Source: GWB1-38-13 sp964488535 (GTDB taxonomy: Bacteria > Patescibacteriota > Microgenomatia > UBA8517). Taken from it: DNA of 30,146 bases. The stretch is taken from the NCBI GenBank assembly GCA_964488535.1, contig CAZAUT010000020.1, forward strand, positions 1 to 30,146, in the 5' to 3' direction. Under the pieces are notes generated by a model that made no database searches, had not been told where the DNA came from, and worked only from the letters and a program-made list of their open reading frames with translations. Below, piece after piece: positions 1 through 8,528 of the stretch; within the stretch, counting starts at the first letter, position 1, and the number at the start of each line of letters is the position of its first letter. The position numbers and the translations under genes were made by a program.

Positions 1-242
1 AGTTTTATTAGTGTTTTCAAATCTGATACTATTTTTGAATATCCATGGTGTATATCATCTGTTATAAAATTATATTTGAATATATTGTTCACCATATCAA
101 AGATCGCTAAAAATGTATCATCTGTTGCCTTATAGAGGTAAACATCGACAGAATGTTGATTTGCTTTAAGATATTTAATTTCTTCATAAACAACCCTTTT
201 CGCTCCACCCGGTGATAAGTTATAAAAGAATGCAATTTTCAT
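1..242 (-). CDS. Glycosyltransferase family 4, N-terminal fragment (runs off window)
   Basis: About 80 codons are visible before the window edge. The protein opens with MKIAFFYNLSPGGAKRVVYE, the usual first beta strand and Gly-Gly turn of GT-B family 4 glycosyltransferases, which transfer a sugar from an activated nucleotide donor at the cytoplasmic membrane face. The next residues (YLKANQHSVDVYLY) fit the first helix and second strand of that Rossmann-like domain. The start codon overlaps the stop of the upstream methyltransferase as ATGA, so the two are translationally coupled. The donor-binding C-terminal half is outside the window, so donor and linkage cannot be inferred. Confidence 0.75.
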   Translation of the reverse strand, partial: MKIAFFYNLSPGGAKRVVYEEIKYLKANQHSVDVYLYKATDDTFLAIFDMVNNIFKYNFITDDIHHGYSKIVSDLKTLIK

Positions 243-1060
243 AATTCCTTTCTTGCAGATATGAACTGCCACATGTTTTTACCGGATATATTTTTATCCA
301 ATCTGCGAAACAATATATTAAATTCAATTAACGATATAAATCGCGATGGTAAGTATTTTGATATTCTTGAATCTTTCAGATACGACCACAATTCACGACC
401 GCGAATTTTAAAAGTAAATATTTTAAATAATAGTAACCAATTCCTCAAATCGTTATCCGTGAAGTAGGTAAAACGATCAACAATGTTTAAACTATTTTTA
501 GAAAGAATATTCTTCCATTCTTCGTATGTCCTGTAATGGAAATGTGCGACTCTGTTATTAAAACGTTTTAACTGTTCAGAATCTGAAAACATATCTTTAA
601 GTTTGGACATGAAAATGTCTGTAGTTGTAGTAAAAATTAATCTTCCCCCCTTTCTTAACACCCTTGATATTTCTTCTACTGCTTTCAAATCTCTTTTGAT
701 ATGCTCAAAGGTACTGTTGAGTATTACTGTATTGAAACTATTGTCTTTAAAAGGTAATTTTTCGGCTCTTGATATAACTACATTTTTATATATATAGTTA
801 TTTTTTGCCAAAGCGATTGCCTCTTTAGAGGGATCTAGTCCAACATCAATTGATTTTCCTGCGAACAGAAACGAATCGATTCTTCCGTCTCCGCAACCGA
901 TATCAAGAACGGGGCCAACAAATTTAATATTTTTCCAGATTGCAACTTCGAATGCTCTTAAATACGCGTCCATCGGAGCAAACCAAAATTCTCCGAGCAG
1001 TTCCTTAAGCGCGGTACTAATGTTTAATTTTGTTAAAATACTTTTTTTAGTGCTTTCCAT
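239..1060 (-). CDS. Class I SAM-dependent methyltransferase (Methyltransf_11 type)
   Basis: A 273-residue protein with a complete class I SAM fold. Motif I is VLDIGCGDG at residues 51-59, the acidic post-I strand is GLDPS near 74-78, and motif IV with the FEHI segment is near 110-121, followed by SRVLRKGGRLIF. It probably methylates a sugar or lipid-linked glycan, judging from its place between a flippase and a GT4; the substrate is not visible. Its 5' end overlaps the flippase gene by 28 bp and its stop overlaps the next start by 4 bp, so it is the middle gene of a tight operon. The C-terminal third is basic and aromatic and has no recognised domain. Confidence 0.8.
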   Translation of the reverse strand: MESTKKSILTKLNISTALKELLGEFWFAPMDAYLRAFEVAIWKNIKFVGPVLDIGCGDGRIDSFLFAGKSIDVGLDPSKEAIALAKNNYIYKNVVISRAEKLPFKDNSFNTVILNSTFEHIKRDLKAVEEISRVLRKGGRLIFTTTTDIFMSKLKDMFSDSEQLKRFNNRVAHFHYRTYEEWKNILSKNSLNIVDRFTYFTDNDLRNWLLLFKIFTFKIRGRELWSYLKDSRISKYLPSRFISLIEFNILFRRLDKNISGKNMWQFISARKEL

Positions 1061-2247
1061 ACGAAAGGTAAGGTAAATAACGAGGCGAGAATAGTCGAAT
1101 AGGCAGCGCCTTTTATTTCATATTTATATATCATTGGGACAATTAATAGAAGCAGCGCAAAAAAGCCGGCAAAGATGTATTTAACAACAAATTCCTGTTT
1201 TTTAAGTGCATATAATACAGGAGTAACAGATCCCGAAATTGAACGTATTATTCCAAAAACTGCAAGTATCTTAATAATACCGACTGCATCGTACCATTTT
1301 TCACTTAAAAACAAGACCACAATTCTCTCAGTAAATATGACTAATAAAGTATAAACAACCGTTGAGATAACTGTGATTGTGACAGTAGTTTTAATAAAGG
1401 CCTTTTTCAATCTGTCTTTATCGGACGCGATCCCTGTATAAACCGGAAGAGTAACTTTACCAAATATATCCGATATCTCATAAATTGGTAAAGCCGCAAT
1501 TTTATAAGAAAGTTGATAAATACCCAAACTGTACATTCCCAAAAGTTTTCCAACAGCCACATCGTCCAAATTGTGAAATAAATAATTTAATATTCCCGTT
1601 AAGGTAATCCATTTACCTCTTTTTATAATATATTTAATCTGTTTGAAATCGGTTTTTAATTGTGGTCTGGGAATTATTAGTATCCAGGAAATTAATAATT
1701 CAATAACTACTGCAATGATTATTCCCACCACTAAGCTTTCCGCAATGCGGTATTTATATGCTATATATATCGACACTAAAACATCAATTACATATAAAAA
1801 CACCCTTAATATCAATTCATTTTCAAATTTCAGTCCAATTTCATACTTTATTATCGATGGATTAATAAACCCTCTCAATAGGGGTATTATTGCAACAAGC
1901 AACATAATGTTTTTTGAACCTTCCATGTTGAAAAATGAAAATATCAAAGAGGAAAATGTGGCAATTAAAAATGATATAAATACCCCTCTTATGATGGATA
2001 TTATCAGGGCAGAATTTAAATATTTCTTATATTTATTTTTTTTCTGTATCAGAAATACGAATGTTCCTGTTTCCGTAATTGTTTCCAAAAACGATAATGA
2101 AACAGACGCCACACCAAATAAACCAAACTCAACAGGTCCAAGCGTTCTCGCAACAATCACCCACTTAACGAAACTTAATACTCTTATCGATATCCTCAAT
2201 AACGATTGGTACGTCAATCCCCTAAATGTTTTAATAAAATATCCCAT
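1033..2247 (-). CDS. Wzx-like polysaccharide flippase (MOP superfamily)
   Basis: A 404-residue integral membrane protein with about a dozen hydrophobic segments spread over its whole length. The N-terminal signature VARTLGPVEFGLFGVASV is typical of Wzx/RfbX-type flippases, which move undecaprenyl-linked glycans across the cytoplasmic membrane. It is slightly shorter than usual (about 420-500 residues) but complete. It is the first gene of a three-gene minus-strand operon with a methyltransferase and a GT4, and it is divergent from the GT-C gene that starts 58 bp away. Context supports export of a surface polysaccharide or glycolipid. A teichoic-acid or O-antigen-like repeat unit are both possible cargoes. 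Confidence 0.85.
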   Translation of the reverse strand: MGYFIKTFRGLTYQSLLRISIRVLSFVKWVIVARTLGPVEFGLFGVASVSLSFLETITETGTFVFLIQKKNKYKKYLNSALIISIIRGVFISFLIATFSSLIFSFFNMEGSKNIMLLVAIIPLLRGFINPSIIKYEIGLKFENELILRVFLYVIDVLVSIYIAYKYRIAESLVVGIIIAVVIELLISWILIIPRPQLKTDFKQIKYIIKRGKWITLTGILNYLFHNLDDVAVGKLLGMYSLGIYQLSYKIAALPIYEISDIFGKVTLPVYTGIASDKDRLKKAFIKTTVTITVISTVVYTLLVIFTERIVVLFLSEKWYDAVGIIKILAVFGIIRSISGSVTPVLYALKKQEFVVKYIFAGFFALLLLIVPMIYKYEIKGAAYSTILASLFTLPFVWKALKKVF

Positions 2248-2305
2248 ACCGATATATTTTAACCCATTTTTAATCTACAATAAGCTTCTGTTTTAAACAG
2301 CTCGA

Positions 2306-3865
2306 ATGAAGACATTTATCAAAACATTTTATGTATGTTCAATCGTCATCTTTGTCTATACAGTAATCCTTTTTTTCATTGGTAGTTACGAAATTGATTA
2401 TTTTGACGGTGCGTTGAGAATTCTTTCAAGAGTGTACATATCAAAAGGATATGTACCTTACAAAGATTTTTCAGTAGTTTATCCACCCGGTATGTTTTTT
2501 ATTTTTGGAAAAATTATTCCTTATTATTCAAACATGCAATTAAATATTTATATAGGTTTATTTTATATATTATTTTTTCTTTTAACATCATATATCACCT
2601 GGAAAATAAGAAGTGAAAATAATACCAAATTAATTTCACTAGCCATCATTACCTTATATTTTTCATTCGTTATAAGAATTTTCGGACATTCGGATGCCAT
2701 TTCATTAATTTTCCCCGCAATTGCCGTAATTATATATATTTATAACCCTACGATTCCTAATAAATACGTCAATTTTATCAATATGTTTATATTTTCAATA
2801 AGCGTCTGGTTTCGTTGGGAATGGATGTTTATGCTTCTGATATTTGAGGTTGTGATAGTATTTATTTCAATTTTTATCAATGAATACAAAATTATTAAAT
2901 TCAATTCGGAATCTTATAGTGTCAATCAGTCGAGTATGACAAAATTTACCATCTCGTCCGCATTGGGATATTTTACCGGATGGTTTTTACTTATATATTA
3001 TTTTAATACCAATAATGTAACCGAAAGAGCGTTGGATTTTATTATCAATATTCCCATCTCATTAACAGGTTCATACAGGGATCTCCCGTTACCGATACCA
3101 AAACACCCCTTTAGACCTGAATCGATATTATACTTTTCTCTAATATTTATAATAATTCTTTCTTTAAAATCGTTTTTCTATTTTAAAAAACAAAAGCAAA
3201 ATATTAATGCTAATGATTTTGCAAAAATTGTTTTGTCTCTTTCCGGTTTTCTTGTTTTCATTTTCTATGCGTTGGGTAGGTCTGACTGGCCTCATTTTGT
3301 TCCTTTATGGTTTTATTTGGGAATTATCTGGATATTTTTAAATCTCAAATACGAATATTTTAATAATAAAGTATTGTTTTCAATTCTTATTCTTTTTTTA
3401 CCATTGGGTTCCTGGTACATCAAATCATCTTTAATATTAATTCCACGATATAATTTCGTTCAATTTCAACTAAATAATCAAATACAAAACTGCAGTAAAT
3501 ATGTCAAAGACATTAGTGCAAAAACCATTTTTGTAGGGAGGTTGTCTTACGGTCAATTTCTGTGGAACAATGCAAATTTATATCTTGCCAGAATCGACCT
3601 GAAACCCGCCACATCATTCATTACCGAAGAACCAGGAATTCATAACAGTTGTAAATACGGAGAAAGGATTTATAACGAACTAATTTATGCAGAAAAACCA
3701 ATGGTTGCGTTTCTTAATAAAACACCTCAATCCGGGGAAAACGAATCGACGCGAAATATGTCGTCATGCGGGTGGATAGAGAAATATCTAAACGAAAACG
3801 ATTATGACATGTTGGGAGATTGTATTTCCGCGGATTCTCAATTTGAAGTGAGATTATATAAATAA
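2306..3865 (+). CDS. Multi-pass GT-C-fold glycosyltransferase (PMT/ArnT-like)
   Basis: A 519-residue polytopic protein with about eleven hydrophobic segments between residues 8 and 371 and a soluble C-terminal part. After TM1 the first outer loop carries EIDYFDG with acidic residues D31 and D34, where GT-C enzymes hold their catalytic aspartate, followed by SKGYVPYKDFSVVYPPG, a loop common in PMT/ArnT-like and GT87-like proteins. GT-C enzymes use polyprenyl-phosphate sugars outside the membrane. The gene is very A+T-rich even for this window. It stands alone on the plus strand and its stop codon abuts the stop of the convergent epimerase with no spacer. Function beyond GT-C membership is inference. 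Confidence 0.7.
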   Translation: MKTFIKTFYVCSIVIFVYTVILFFIGSYEIDYFDGALRILSRVYISKGYVPYKDFSVVYPPGMFFIFGKIIPYYSNMQLNIYIGLFYILFFLLTSYITWKIRSENNTKLISLAIITLYFSFVIRIFGHSDAISLIFPAIAVIIYIYNPTIPNKYVNFINMFIFSISVWFRWEWMFMLLIFEVVIVFISIFINEYKIIKFNSESYSVNQSSMTKFTISSALGYFTGWFLLIYYFNTNNVTERALDFIINIPISLTGSYRDLPLPIPKHPFRPESILYFSLIFIIILSLKSFFYFKKQKQNINANDFAKIVLSLSGFLVFIFYALGRSDWPHFVPLWFYLGIIWIFLNLKYEYFNNKVLFSILILFLPLGSWYIKSSLILIPRYNFVQFQLNNQIQNCSKYVKDISAKTIFVGRLSYGQFLWNNANLYLARIDLKPATSFITEEPGIHNSCKYGERIYNELIYAEKPMVAFLNKTPQSGENESTRNMSSCGWIEKYLNENDYDMLGDCISADSQFEVRLYK

Positions 3866-4834
3866 TTATTTCTTTAACTCCCGATGCACAAATTTGTTTA
3901 TAACCTTTAGACCTTGGTACATACTCACTTTTCTTTTCCAAGCGAGTAATTTTTCCGCTTTTGAATAATCACAAAGCCTTGCCCTGACTCCCTGTATTTT
4001 ATTTGGTTGAAAAACCTTTTTTATCTTTACATTTTCAATTTTTGCAATTTCATCAACCAATTCATTTATACTTATATGATCAGAGGTTCCGATGTTTACG
4101 GGGTTTTCTATATCCGATTCCATAATTTTCCATATTCCCTCACAACAGTCGTCAATATAACAAAATGATCTAACCTGGTTACCGTCTCCCCATATTTCGA
4201 CATTTCCGCCGTTCCCTGCCTCAATTACCTTTTTTGTCAGAGCCATCGGCGCTTTGGATTTTAAGGTGTCTATCAAACATTCCGGTCCGTAAATATTAAA
4301 AAATCTTGCAATTCTCACTTTTAATCCAAAATCTTGTTCGTATGATTTATACATCCTTTCTGAATACAATTTTTCCCATCCGTACTCGCTGTCAGGCATT
4401 GCCGGGTAAGCATCCTCCTCACGCAAAGCAACAATATTTCCCTCCATTTGTTTCCAAATGGGATAAACGCAAGCGGACGATGAGTAAAACAATTTTTTAA
4501 CTTTTGATCTTACCGCTGACTCTGCGGTATTAATATTTATTATTGTATTATCCCTTACAATCACCGCCTTTTCTGTAGTTGTGTACTCAATACTTCCGTT
4601 AAGGGCTGCCAGTGCATACACTTTGTCTATCTTATCCGTTGCCTCCATACAATTTCTAAAATCTCTCAGATCAAGAATTTTAAATTCATGAAAGTCATCA
4701 AGTGAAGAAAATTGAGGATAAACGATATCCACTCCCCTAACCCAATAACCCATGCCTTTTAGAAATCTTGATAAATGATGCCCTATAAAACCACCCGCCC
4801 CCGTTACCAATATCTTTTCTCTCTTTTTAATCAT
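3866..4834 (-). CDS. NAD-dependent sugar epimerase/dehydratase (GDP-mannose 3,5-epimerase-like)
   Basis: A 322-residue extended short-chain dehydrogenase. It has the NAD-binding motif TGAGGFIGHH at residues 11-20, the acidic end of beta2 in VRGVDIVYP, the SSSACVYP strand near 118-125 and the catalytic Y151-x-x-x-K155 (YGWEK). The segments GYWVRGVDIVYPQF and SSSACVYP recall GDP-mannose 3',5'-epimerases, while UDP-sugar 4-epimerases are the main alternative. The C-terminal part contains the substrate-domain motif WGDGNQVRSFCYIDDC. It probably supplies a nucleotide sugar to the surrounding glycosyltransferases. It ends stop-to-stop with the convergent GT-C gene and lies 39 bp downstream of a methyltransferase gene on the same strand. 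Confidence 0.8.
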   Translation of the reverse strand: MIKKREKILVTGAGGFIGHHLSRFLKGMGYWVRGVDIVYPQFSSLDDFHEFKILDLRDFRNCMEATDKIDKVYALAALNGSIEYTTTEKAVIVRDNTIININTAESAVRSKVKKLFYSSSACVYPIWKQMEGNIVALREEDAYPAMPDSEYGWEKLYSERMYKSYEQDFGLKVRIARFFNIYGPECLIDTLKSKAPMALTKKVIEAGNGGNVEIWGDGNQVRSFCYIDDCCEGIWKIMESDIENPVNIGTSDHISINELVDEIAKIENVKIKKVFQPNKIQGVRARLCDYSKAEKLLAWKRKVSMYQGLKVINKFVHRELKK

Positions 4835-4873
4835 GAGTTCATGGACAGAAGATGACCTAATATACCATTAAAA

Positions 4874-5521
4874 TTACATTTTGTAAGCAATGAACATGCT
4901 CTGGCCTGCGAACGGTCTTAAAAATTCAGGTAAAATCAAATACAACTTAATAAGATGCCTATTTATTGGAATTCTTGATTTCATGGTTGCCGGCAAAAAT
5001 CTTTTCATAAAGATTTTTGTGCTAAACCCTGCAATATCCAATGCCTCTTTTATACTGTTTTCGTTGAGGGCAATGTTATGATCTATAACATCCCAATATT
5101 TTTCTTTCATCAGGTTGATGTTTGGCTGAACTATAATTAATTTACCGTTATTTTTGATTAACTTTTTTACTGTATTAAGAACATGGATAACATGCCTTTT
5201 CGAATATAAATGTTCCAGAAAATTGCTCATAAACACAACGTCTATGCTATTCAAATATTTATTCGGAATTTTGTTTACCGAAGCTACCAAAGTAATAACA
5301 TTTTTATCCGCATATCGTTTTATCATTGGTGAAGTGTCTACTGCGATCTTTTTTTTACAGGAGATATTATTTATAAATTCGCAGTACCCCGCACCGACAT
5401 CGATAACGGTATCGGTTTTTTTGATATATTTTTGAAAATAAACATTAATCAATGTTTTCCAAACGTAAATTCTTTTTTTTCGATCTTTTTCGGAAAATCT
5501 TATTTCCAATGGATATTTCAT
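4874..5521 (-). CDS. Class I SAM-dependent methyltransferase
   Basis: A 215-residue methyltransferase. Motif I is DTVIDVGAGY at residues 37-46, the post-I strand ends in the acidic AVDTSP, and the SNFLEHLYS segment is motif IV, followed by KKLIKNNGKLIIVQPN. It is most like Methyltransf_11/25 proteins found in glycan clusters; its acceptor is unknown. It is probably co-transcribed with the epimerase downstream (39 bp gap). An extended -10 (TGATATAAA, minus strand) ends 7 nt before the ATG, so the transcript should be almost leaderless. The divergent GT2 gene starts only 38 bp away. Confidence 0.78.
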   Translation of the reverse strand: MKYPLEIRFSEKDRKKRIYVWKTLINVYFQKYIKKTDTVIDVGAGYCEFINNISCKKKIAVDTSPMIKRYADKNVITLVASVNKIPNKYLNSIDVVFMSNFLEHLYSKRHVIHVLNTVKKLIKNNGKLIIVQPNINLMKEKYWDVIDHNIALNENSIKEALDIAGFSTKIFMKRFLPATMKSRIPINRHLIKLYLILPEFLRPFAGQSMFIAYKM

Positions 5522-5559
5522 AAGAATCTTTATATCATAATCTATACAAATTATCCAAA

Positions 5560-6288
5560 ATGAACGAAAAACATTTAATTAGTATCGTCGCACCTGTTAA
5601 AAACGAAAAAGGAAATCTCCAATGGTCGATTGATAAACTATTTCAAAAAGTTCACTATCGGTTTGAAGTGATAATCGTATACGACACAGACAACGATAAT
5701 TCCTTGCCAGAAGCCCGCAGGTTAACAAAAAAGTATAAAAATGTAAAAGTTATAAAAAACAATCTTGGTCCGGGGGTTGTTAATGCAACATTGAAAGGTT
5801 TCAAAGAATCAATAGGCGAATATTTAGTGATGATGGCGGTTGATAGAACGGACGATCCCTGTACCATTAATTCGATGTATGAAAAAATTCAACAAGGTTA
5901 CGATGTTATTTGTCCCACACGTTATTCAAAAGGCGGAAAAGTTTTTGGGAAATTAAGCATAAAATCACTTCTTTCCCGTTTGTCCGGAATTACTACACCC
6001 TACCTTCTTGGTATACCCACATCGGATTTGACCTATTCATATAAACTATTTCGGAAAAATATTCTTAATGAAATTAAAGTTGAATCAAGAGGCGGTTTTG
6101 AATTCGCCGAGGAGCTTGTGATTAAATGCTTTTTGAAAGGATACAAAATTTGCGAAGTTCCTACCGTTTGGACAGATAGAAGCTATGGAAAGTCAAAATT
6201 TATGCTATATAAATGGCTGCCGAAATACATTTATTGGTATGTTTATGGAATCGCTGGAAGAATTTTAAATGCGTTACAAAGAAAGTAA
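5560..6288 (+). CDS. GT2 glycosyltransferase, dolichol-phosphate-mannose-synthase-like
   Basis: A 242-residue family 2 glycosyltransferase without membrane anchors. The N-terminal ISIVAPVKNEKGNL is the classic GT2 first strand and turn. VYDTDNDNS binds the nucleotide, and MMAVDRTDDP replaces the DxD-type metal site of polyprenyl-phosphate mannose synthases (usually MDADLSHPP). GGFEFAEELVIK matches the GFxFxxEL segment of that family. It probably makes a polyprenyl-phosphate sugar, the donor type needed by the GT-C enzymes nearby; this is inferred from family resemblance. Its 3' end overlaps the convergent GT2 gene by 15 bp. Confidence 0.8.
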   Translation: MNEKHLISIVAPVKNEKGNLQWSIDKLFQKVHYRFEVIIVYDTDNDNSLPEARRLTKKYKNVKVIKNNLGPGVVNATLKGFKESIGEYLVMMAVDRTDDPCTINSMYEKIQQGYDVICPTRYSKGGKVFGKLSIKSLLSRLSGITTPYLLGIPTSDLTYSYKLFRKNILNEIKVESRGGFEFAEELVIKCFLKGYKICEVPTVWTDRSYGKSKFMLYKWLPKYIYWYVYGIAGRILNALQRK

Positions 6289-7221
6289 TCCGGAAATAAA
6301 TCCCGTCATTACGGCAATGTCGGATGCAAACTGAACCAAGACACCGCATAAGCCAGCTTTAAGACTTCCCGTCCTCATATACACCTTTCTAAAAGCCCAA
6401 AACATGTAAAATATAATCCCTAACAATATTGGTAATTCAAGAACTCTGTATATAGACCAAAAAAGTATGAGGTTCAAAGCAACAAAATACCGAAAATATA
6501 CAAACATCACCTTCAGGTTATGCGTCGACAATCCCTTCACCGGATGCCACCAGATACCGGACCTTGCATCGCCTCTTGCATACAAATACATCTTTTTGAA
6601 ACCTTCGGTTAAAGATTCCGGTAATTGCCAGTAAACTATTGCGTCTTTTACCCGTACTATTCTTGCACCGGTCTTTATTATATTGAAGTTAAATAATGTA
6701 TCCTCTGCAGTATCCTTTATGTTTTCCGGAAAACCACCCACATTTTCCCACAAGCTCTTTTTAAAGGCCAGTGACCGGGCAGAAGCCAAATATCTGTCGT
6801 CAAACTTATCAGGTGTAACTCCAATGAATGTCGAGAGCGCCCTTCTCATGCAGGCATCTCCTCCAACCATTTCATAAAATCCGGCTACCATATCTACATC
6901 GTTTTCGGAGAAAGGATCCGTGATCCTTTTTATCCAATGTTTTTCGGCAATACACCCTGCATCCGTTGTTACAATCACATCACCTTTTGCGAACCTAATC
7001 CCAATGTTCCTCGCTTCACTTCTTGAAGTTTTAAATTCGTGAAGAATTATTTTTTTATATGCTTTTTGGTAACTTCGTATAATATCGCATGTTTTGTCGC
7101 TGCTTCCGCCATCGACAATAATGATTTCATCCGGATTTATAACTTGTGTAATTAAAGACTCAATGAGTGCGGCAATAGTGGGCTCTTCATTCAGAACCGT
7201 GACTACTAATGAAATTTTCAT
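6274..7221 (-). CDS. Membrane-anchored GT2 glycosyltransferase
   Basis: A 315-residue family 2 enzyme. Residues 1-220 form the catalytic GT-A domain: ISLVVTVLNEEPTI at the start, DEIIIVDGGSSDKT at 31-44, a DxD-like TTDAGC with D87 at 85-90, and a candidate catalytic-base segment TAEDT at 171-175. The last 80 residues contain two to three membrane segments, placing the active site on the inner face of the membrane. Such enzymes add sugars to lipid-linked glycans. The gene is preceded by an extended -10 (TGTTATAAT) that ends 8 nt before the ATG, which implies a leaderless mRNA. It is divergent from the sortase gene. Confidence 0.85.
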   Translation of the reverse strand: MKISLVVTVLNEEPTIAALIESLITQVINPDEIIIVDGGSSDKTCDIIRSYQKAYKKIILHEFKTSRSEARNIGIRFAKGDVIVTTDAGCIAEKHWIKRITDPFSENDVDMVAGFYEMVGGDACMRRALSTFIGVTPDKFDDRYLASARSLAFKKSLWENVGGFPENIKDTAEDTLFNFNIIKTGARIVRVKDAIVYWQLPESLTEGFKKMYLYARGDARSGIWWHPVKGLSTHNLKVMFVYFRYFVALNLILFWSIYRVLELPILLGIIFYMFWAFRKVYMRTGSLKAGLCGVLVQFASDIAVMTGFISGLLSL

Positions 7222-7229
7222 TTATTAGT

Positions 7230-7238
7230 ATTATAACA
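7230..7238 (-). promoter_or_regulatory. Extended -10 promoter of the membrane GT2 gene
   Basis: Minus-strand TGTTATAAT is a perfect TGn-TATAAT extended -10. Its last base is 8 nt from the ATG at 7221, so initiation about 7 nt downstream of the -10 puts the first transcribed base on or next to the start codon. No convincing -35 hexamer is needed or seen. Confidence 0.6.
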
Positions 7239-7273
7239 AAATAATATATATTCTAAAGTATACTTCTTCAGCC

Positions 7274-7302
7274 TTGACACGAAGCTACGTCTATCCTATA
7301 AT
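7274..7302 (+). promoter_or_regulatory. Consensus sigma70 promoter of the sortase gene, leaderless
   Basis: TTGACA (7274-7279), a 17-bp spacer and TATAAT (7297-7302) form a perfect consensus. The ATG at 7309 is 6 nt beyond the -10, so transcription should start at the A of the start codon or within a base of it. There is no space for a Shine-Dalgarno sequence. Confidence 0.8.
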
Positions 7303-7308
7303 GTTTTT

Positions 7309-8016
7309 ATGGATAATTTTAAAACAGAAAGTGGTCTGATCTACATGTCCGGCGGACGAAGTTATGGTGAGATATTAATTGACGGCAGTGTCATAACACC
7401 GCTCACTGTAAAGAAAGAAAGACCGCACATTCTACTGAAAATGTCCCGATTGTTTGCATTAACCGGTTTGGTTATTTTATTTCTGCTTAATTACCCGCTT
7501 ATCAATAAATATTTACTTAGCGAAAGAAAAAATGATTCGAATATTGAAATATCAGCCTTACCCACACCGGAAGAAAGACAATATATACCAAAGTACGACC
7601 CGTCGCTTCCCCAAAATAACTTTCTCATAATTCCCTCTGTAAAAATTGAAACACCGATAAACGAATCCATTCCGGAACTTTACGAAAATGCCCTTCGTAA
7701 AGGTATATGGAGAGTATCAGATTTCGGCGATCCCGATTCTTATGAAATACCTACGATTTTAGTTGCCCACCGGTTTGGTTATTTAAGCTGGAGTGTGCCA
7801 TACCGACTAAAAAATTCTTTTTTTAATCTTCCCAAAACAAAAATTGGCGATTCCATAGAAATTGTCTGGATGCAGAGAAAGTATGTATACGTAATATACG
7901 CTCTTGAAGAGGGTGAAGAGATAACGGATTATTCAGCCGATCTTATTTTGTATACATGTAAGACTATGAATTCCAAGGAAAAAATATTCAGATACGCGAA
8001 GCTGCTCGAAATCTGA
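7309..8016 (+). CDS. Sortase (membrane transpeptidase)
   Basis: A 235-residue sortase. A cytoplasmic N-terminus of about 45 residues is followed by one TM helix (about 47-63), a linker, and a sortase domain from about residue 103 to the end. The catalytic triad is complete: H154 in VAHRFGY, C217 in LILYTC (the TLxTC position) and R228 in KIFRYAKLL. Sortases cleave a C-terminal sorting signal and join the protein to a cell-surface amine. The start is fixed by a perfect promoter 6 nt upstream. The next gene, 45 bp downstream, encodes a small protein shaped like a sortase substrate. The VAHRFGY context resembles class D/E/F sortases more than class A or B; the exact class is uncertain. Confidence 0.88.
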   Translation: MDNFKTESGLIYMSGGRSYGEILIDGSVITPLTVKKERPHILLKMSRLFALTGLVILFLLNYPLINKYLLSERKNDSNIEISALPTPEERQYIPKYDPSLPQNNFLIIPSVKIETPINESIPELYENALRKGIWRVSDFGDPDSYEIPTILVAHRFGYLSWSVPYRLKNSFFNLPKTKIGDSIEIVWMQRKYVYVIYALEEGEEITDYSADLILYTCKTMNSKEKIFRYAKLLEI

Positions 8017-8022
8017 TTACAC

Positions 8023-8051
8023 TTGACAAACGATATCCTGTAGTGTATAAT
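8023..8051 (+). promoter_or_regulatory. Consensus sigma70 promoter of the 83-residue surface protein
   Basis: TTGACA (8023-8028), a 17-bp spacer and TATAAT (8046-8051) form a second perfect consensus. The ATG is at 8062, 10 nt past the -10, leaving a leader of about 3-4 nt. The strength suggests high, separate expression of the small protein relative to the sortase. Confidence 0.8.
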
Positions 8052-8061
8052 ACCGGAAAAT

Positions 8062-8313
8062 ATGAGCTTGGTTACAAGGACAATTAATTATCTATTCATT
8101 TCGCTTTTTGTTATTAGTTTGCTTTGTTACTCTACATCAACCGTAAACGCTCAGCAGTACGGTCAAGGTGGTGTTGTGCTTGGAGATTCAAAGGGCGAAG
8201 TCGTTCATTCTTCCGTTGATGCAGGAATTGCCGAAAACCTGTCCATTGTGGGTTTATTTTTCCTTTTACTTTCAGTTTCATCTTTTTATACCTATAAAAA
8301 GATGAGCAAATAA
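8062..8313 (+). CDS. Small secreted protein with a sortase-signal-like C-terminus
   Basis: An 83-residue protein with a signal peptide (residues 1-30, hydrophobic FISLFVISLLCY, probable cleavage after VNA) and a C-terminal cassette in the layout of a sorting signal: a short motif SSVDAG (50-55), a hydrophobic stretch (about 59-76) and a basic tail YKKMSK. Only about 28 residues lie between the two, starting QQYGQGGVVLGDSKG. SVDAG stands where LPxTG would be expected, so substrate status is inference from layout and from the adjacent sortase. No other domain is visible. A simple membrane-anchored peptide is the alternative. It has its own consensus promoter, so it may be abundant. Confidence 0.65.
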   Translation: MSLVTRTINYLFISLFVISLLCYSTSTVNAQQYGQGGVVLGDSKGEVVHSSVDAGIAENLSIVGLFFLLLSVSSFYTYKKMSK

Positions 8314-8419
8314 TTATCTGTCGAGCCCCGGTTTCCGCAATCTTCTTTGTACTGAATTTCTTTATAATTCCTTAAAAAAATCCCGAGGTAAGATTGAAGA
8401 CATTTATAACAACCCAAAC

Positions 8420-8460
8420 ATAAGACTTATAATACGTAAATTATAAATATAAGTTCTTAT
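8420..8460. repeat. A+T-rich imperfect inverted repeat
   Basis: ATAAGACTTATA (8420-8431) pairs with TATAAGTTCTTAT (8448-8460), a 12-bp stem with one bulged base around a 16-nt loop. No T-tract follows, so it is not a typical terminator. It lies about 25 bp upstream of the putative promoter of the large membrane protein and could be an operator or an upstream element. The rest of the 8314-8482 gap shows nothing recognisable. Confidence 0.4.
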
Positions 8461-8482
8461 TTATAGTAAAATACTAAAATTA

Positions 8483-8512
8483 TTACTGATATATCAAGAA
8501 GTAGTATATAAT
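8483..8512 (+). promoter_or_regulatory. Putative promoter of the large GT-C-like gene
   Basis: TTACTG (8483-8488), an 18-bp spacer and a perfect TATAAT (8507-8512). Initiation near 8519 would exclude the in-frame TTG at 8517 and favours the ATG at 8529. Confidence 0.5.
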
Positions 8513-8528
8513 TTTCTTGACCGGGATT

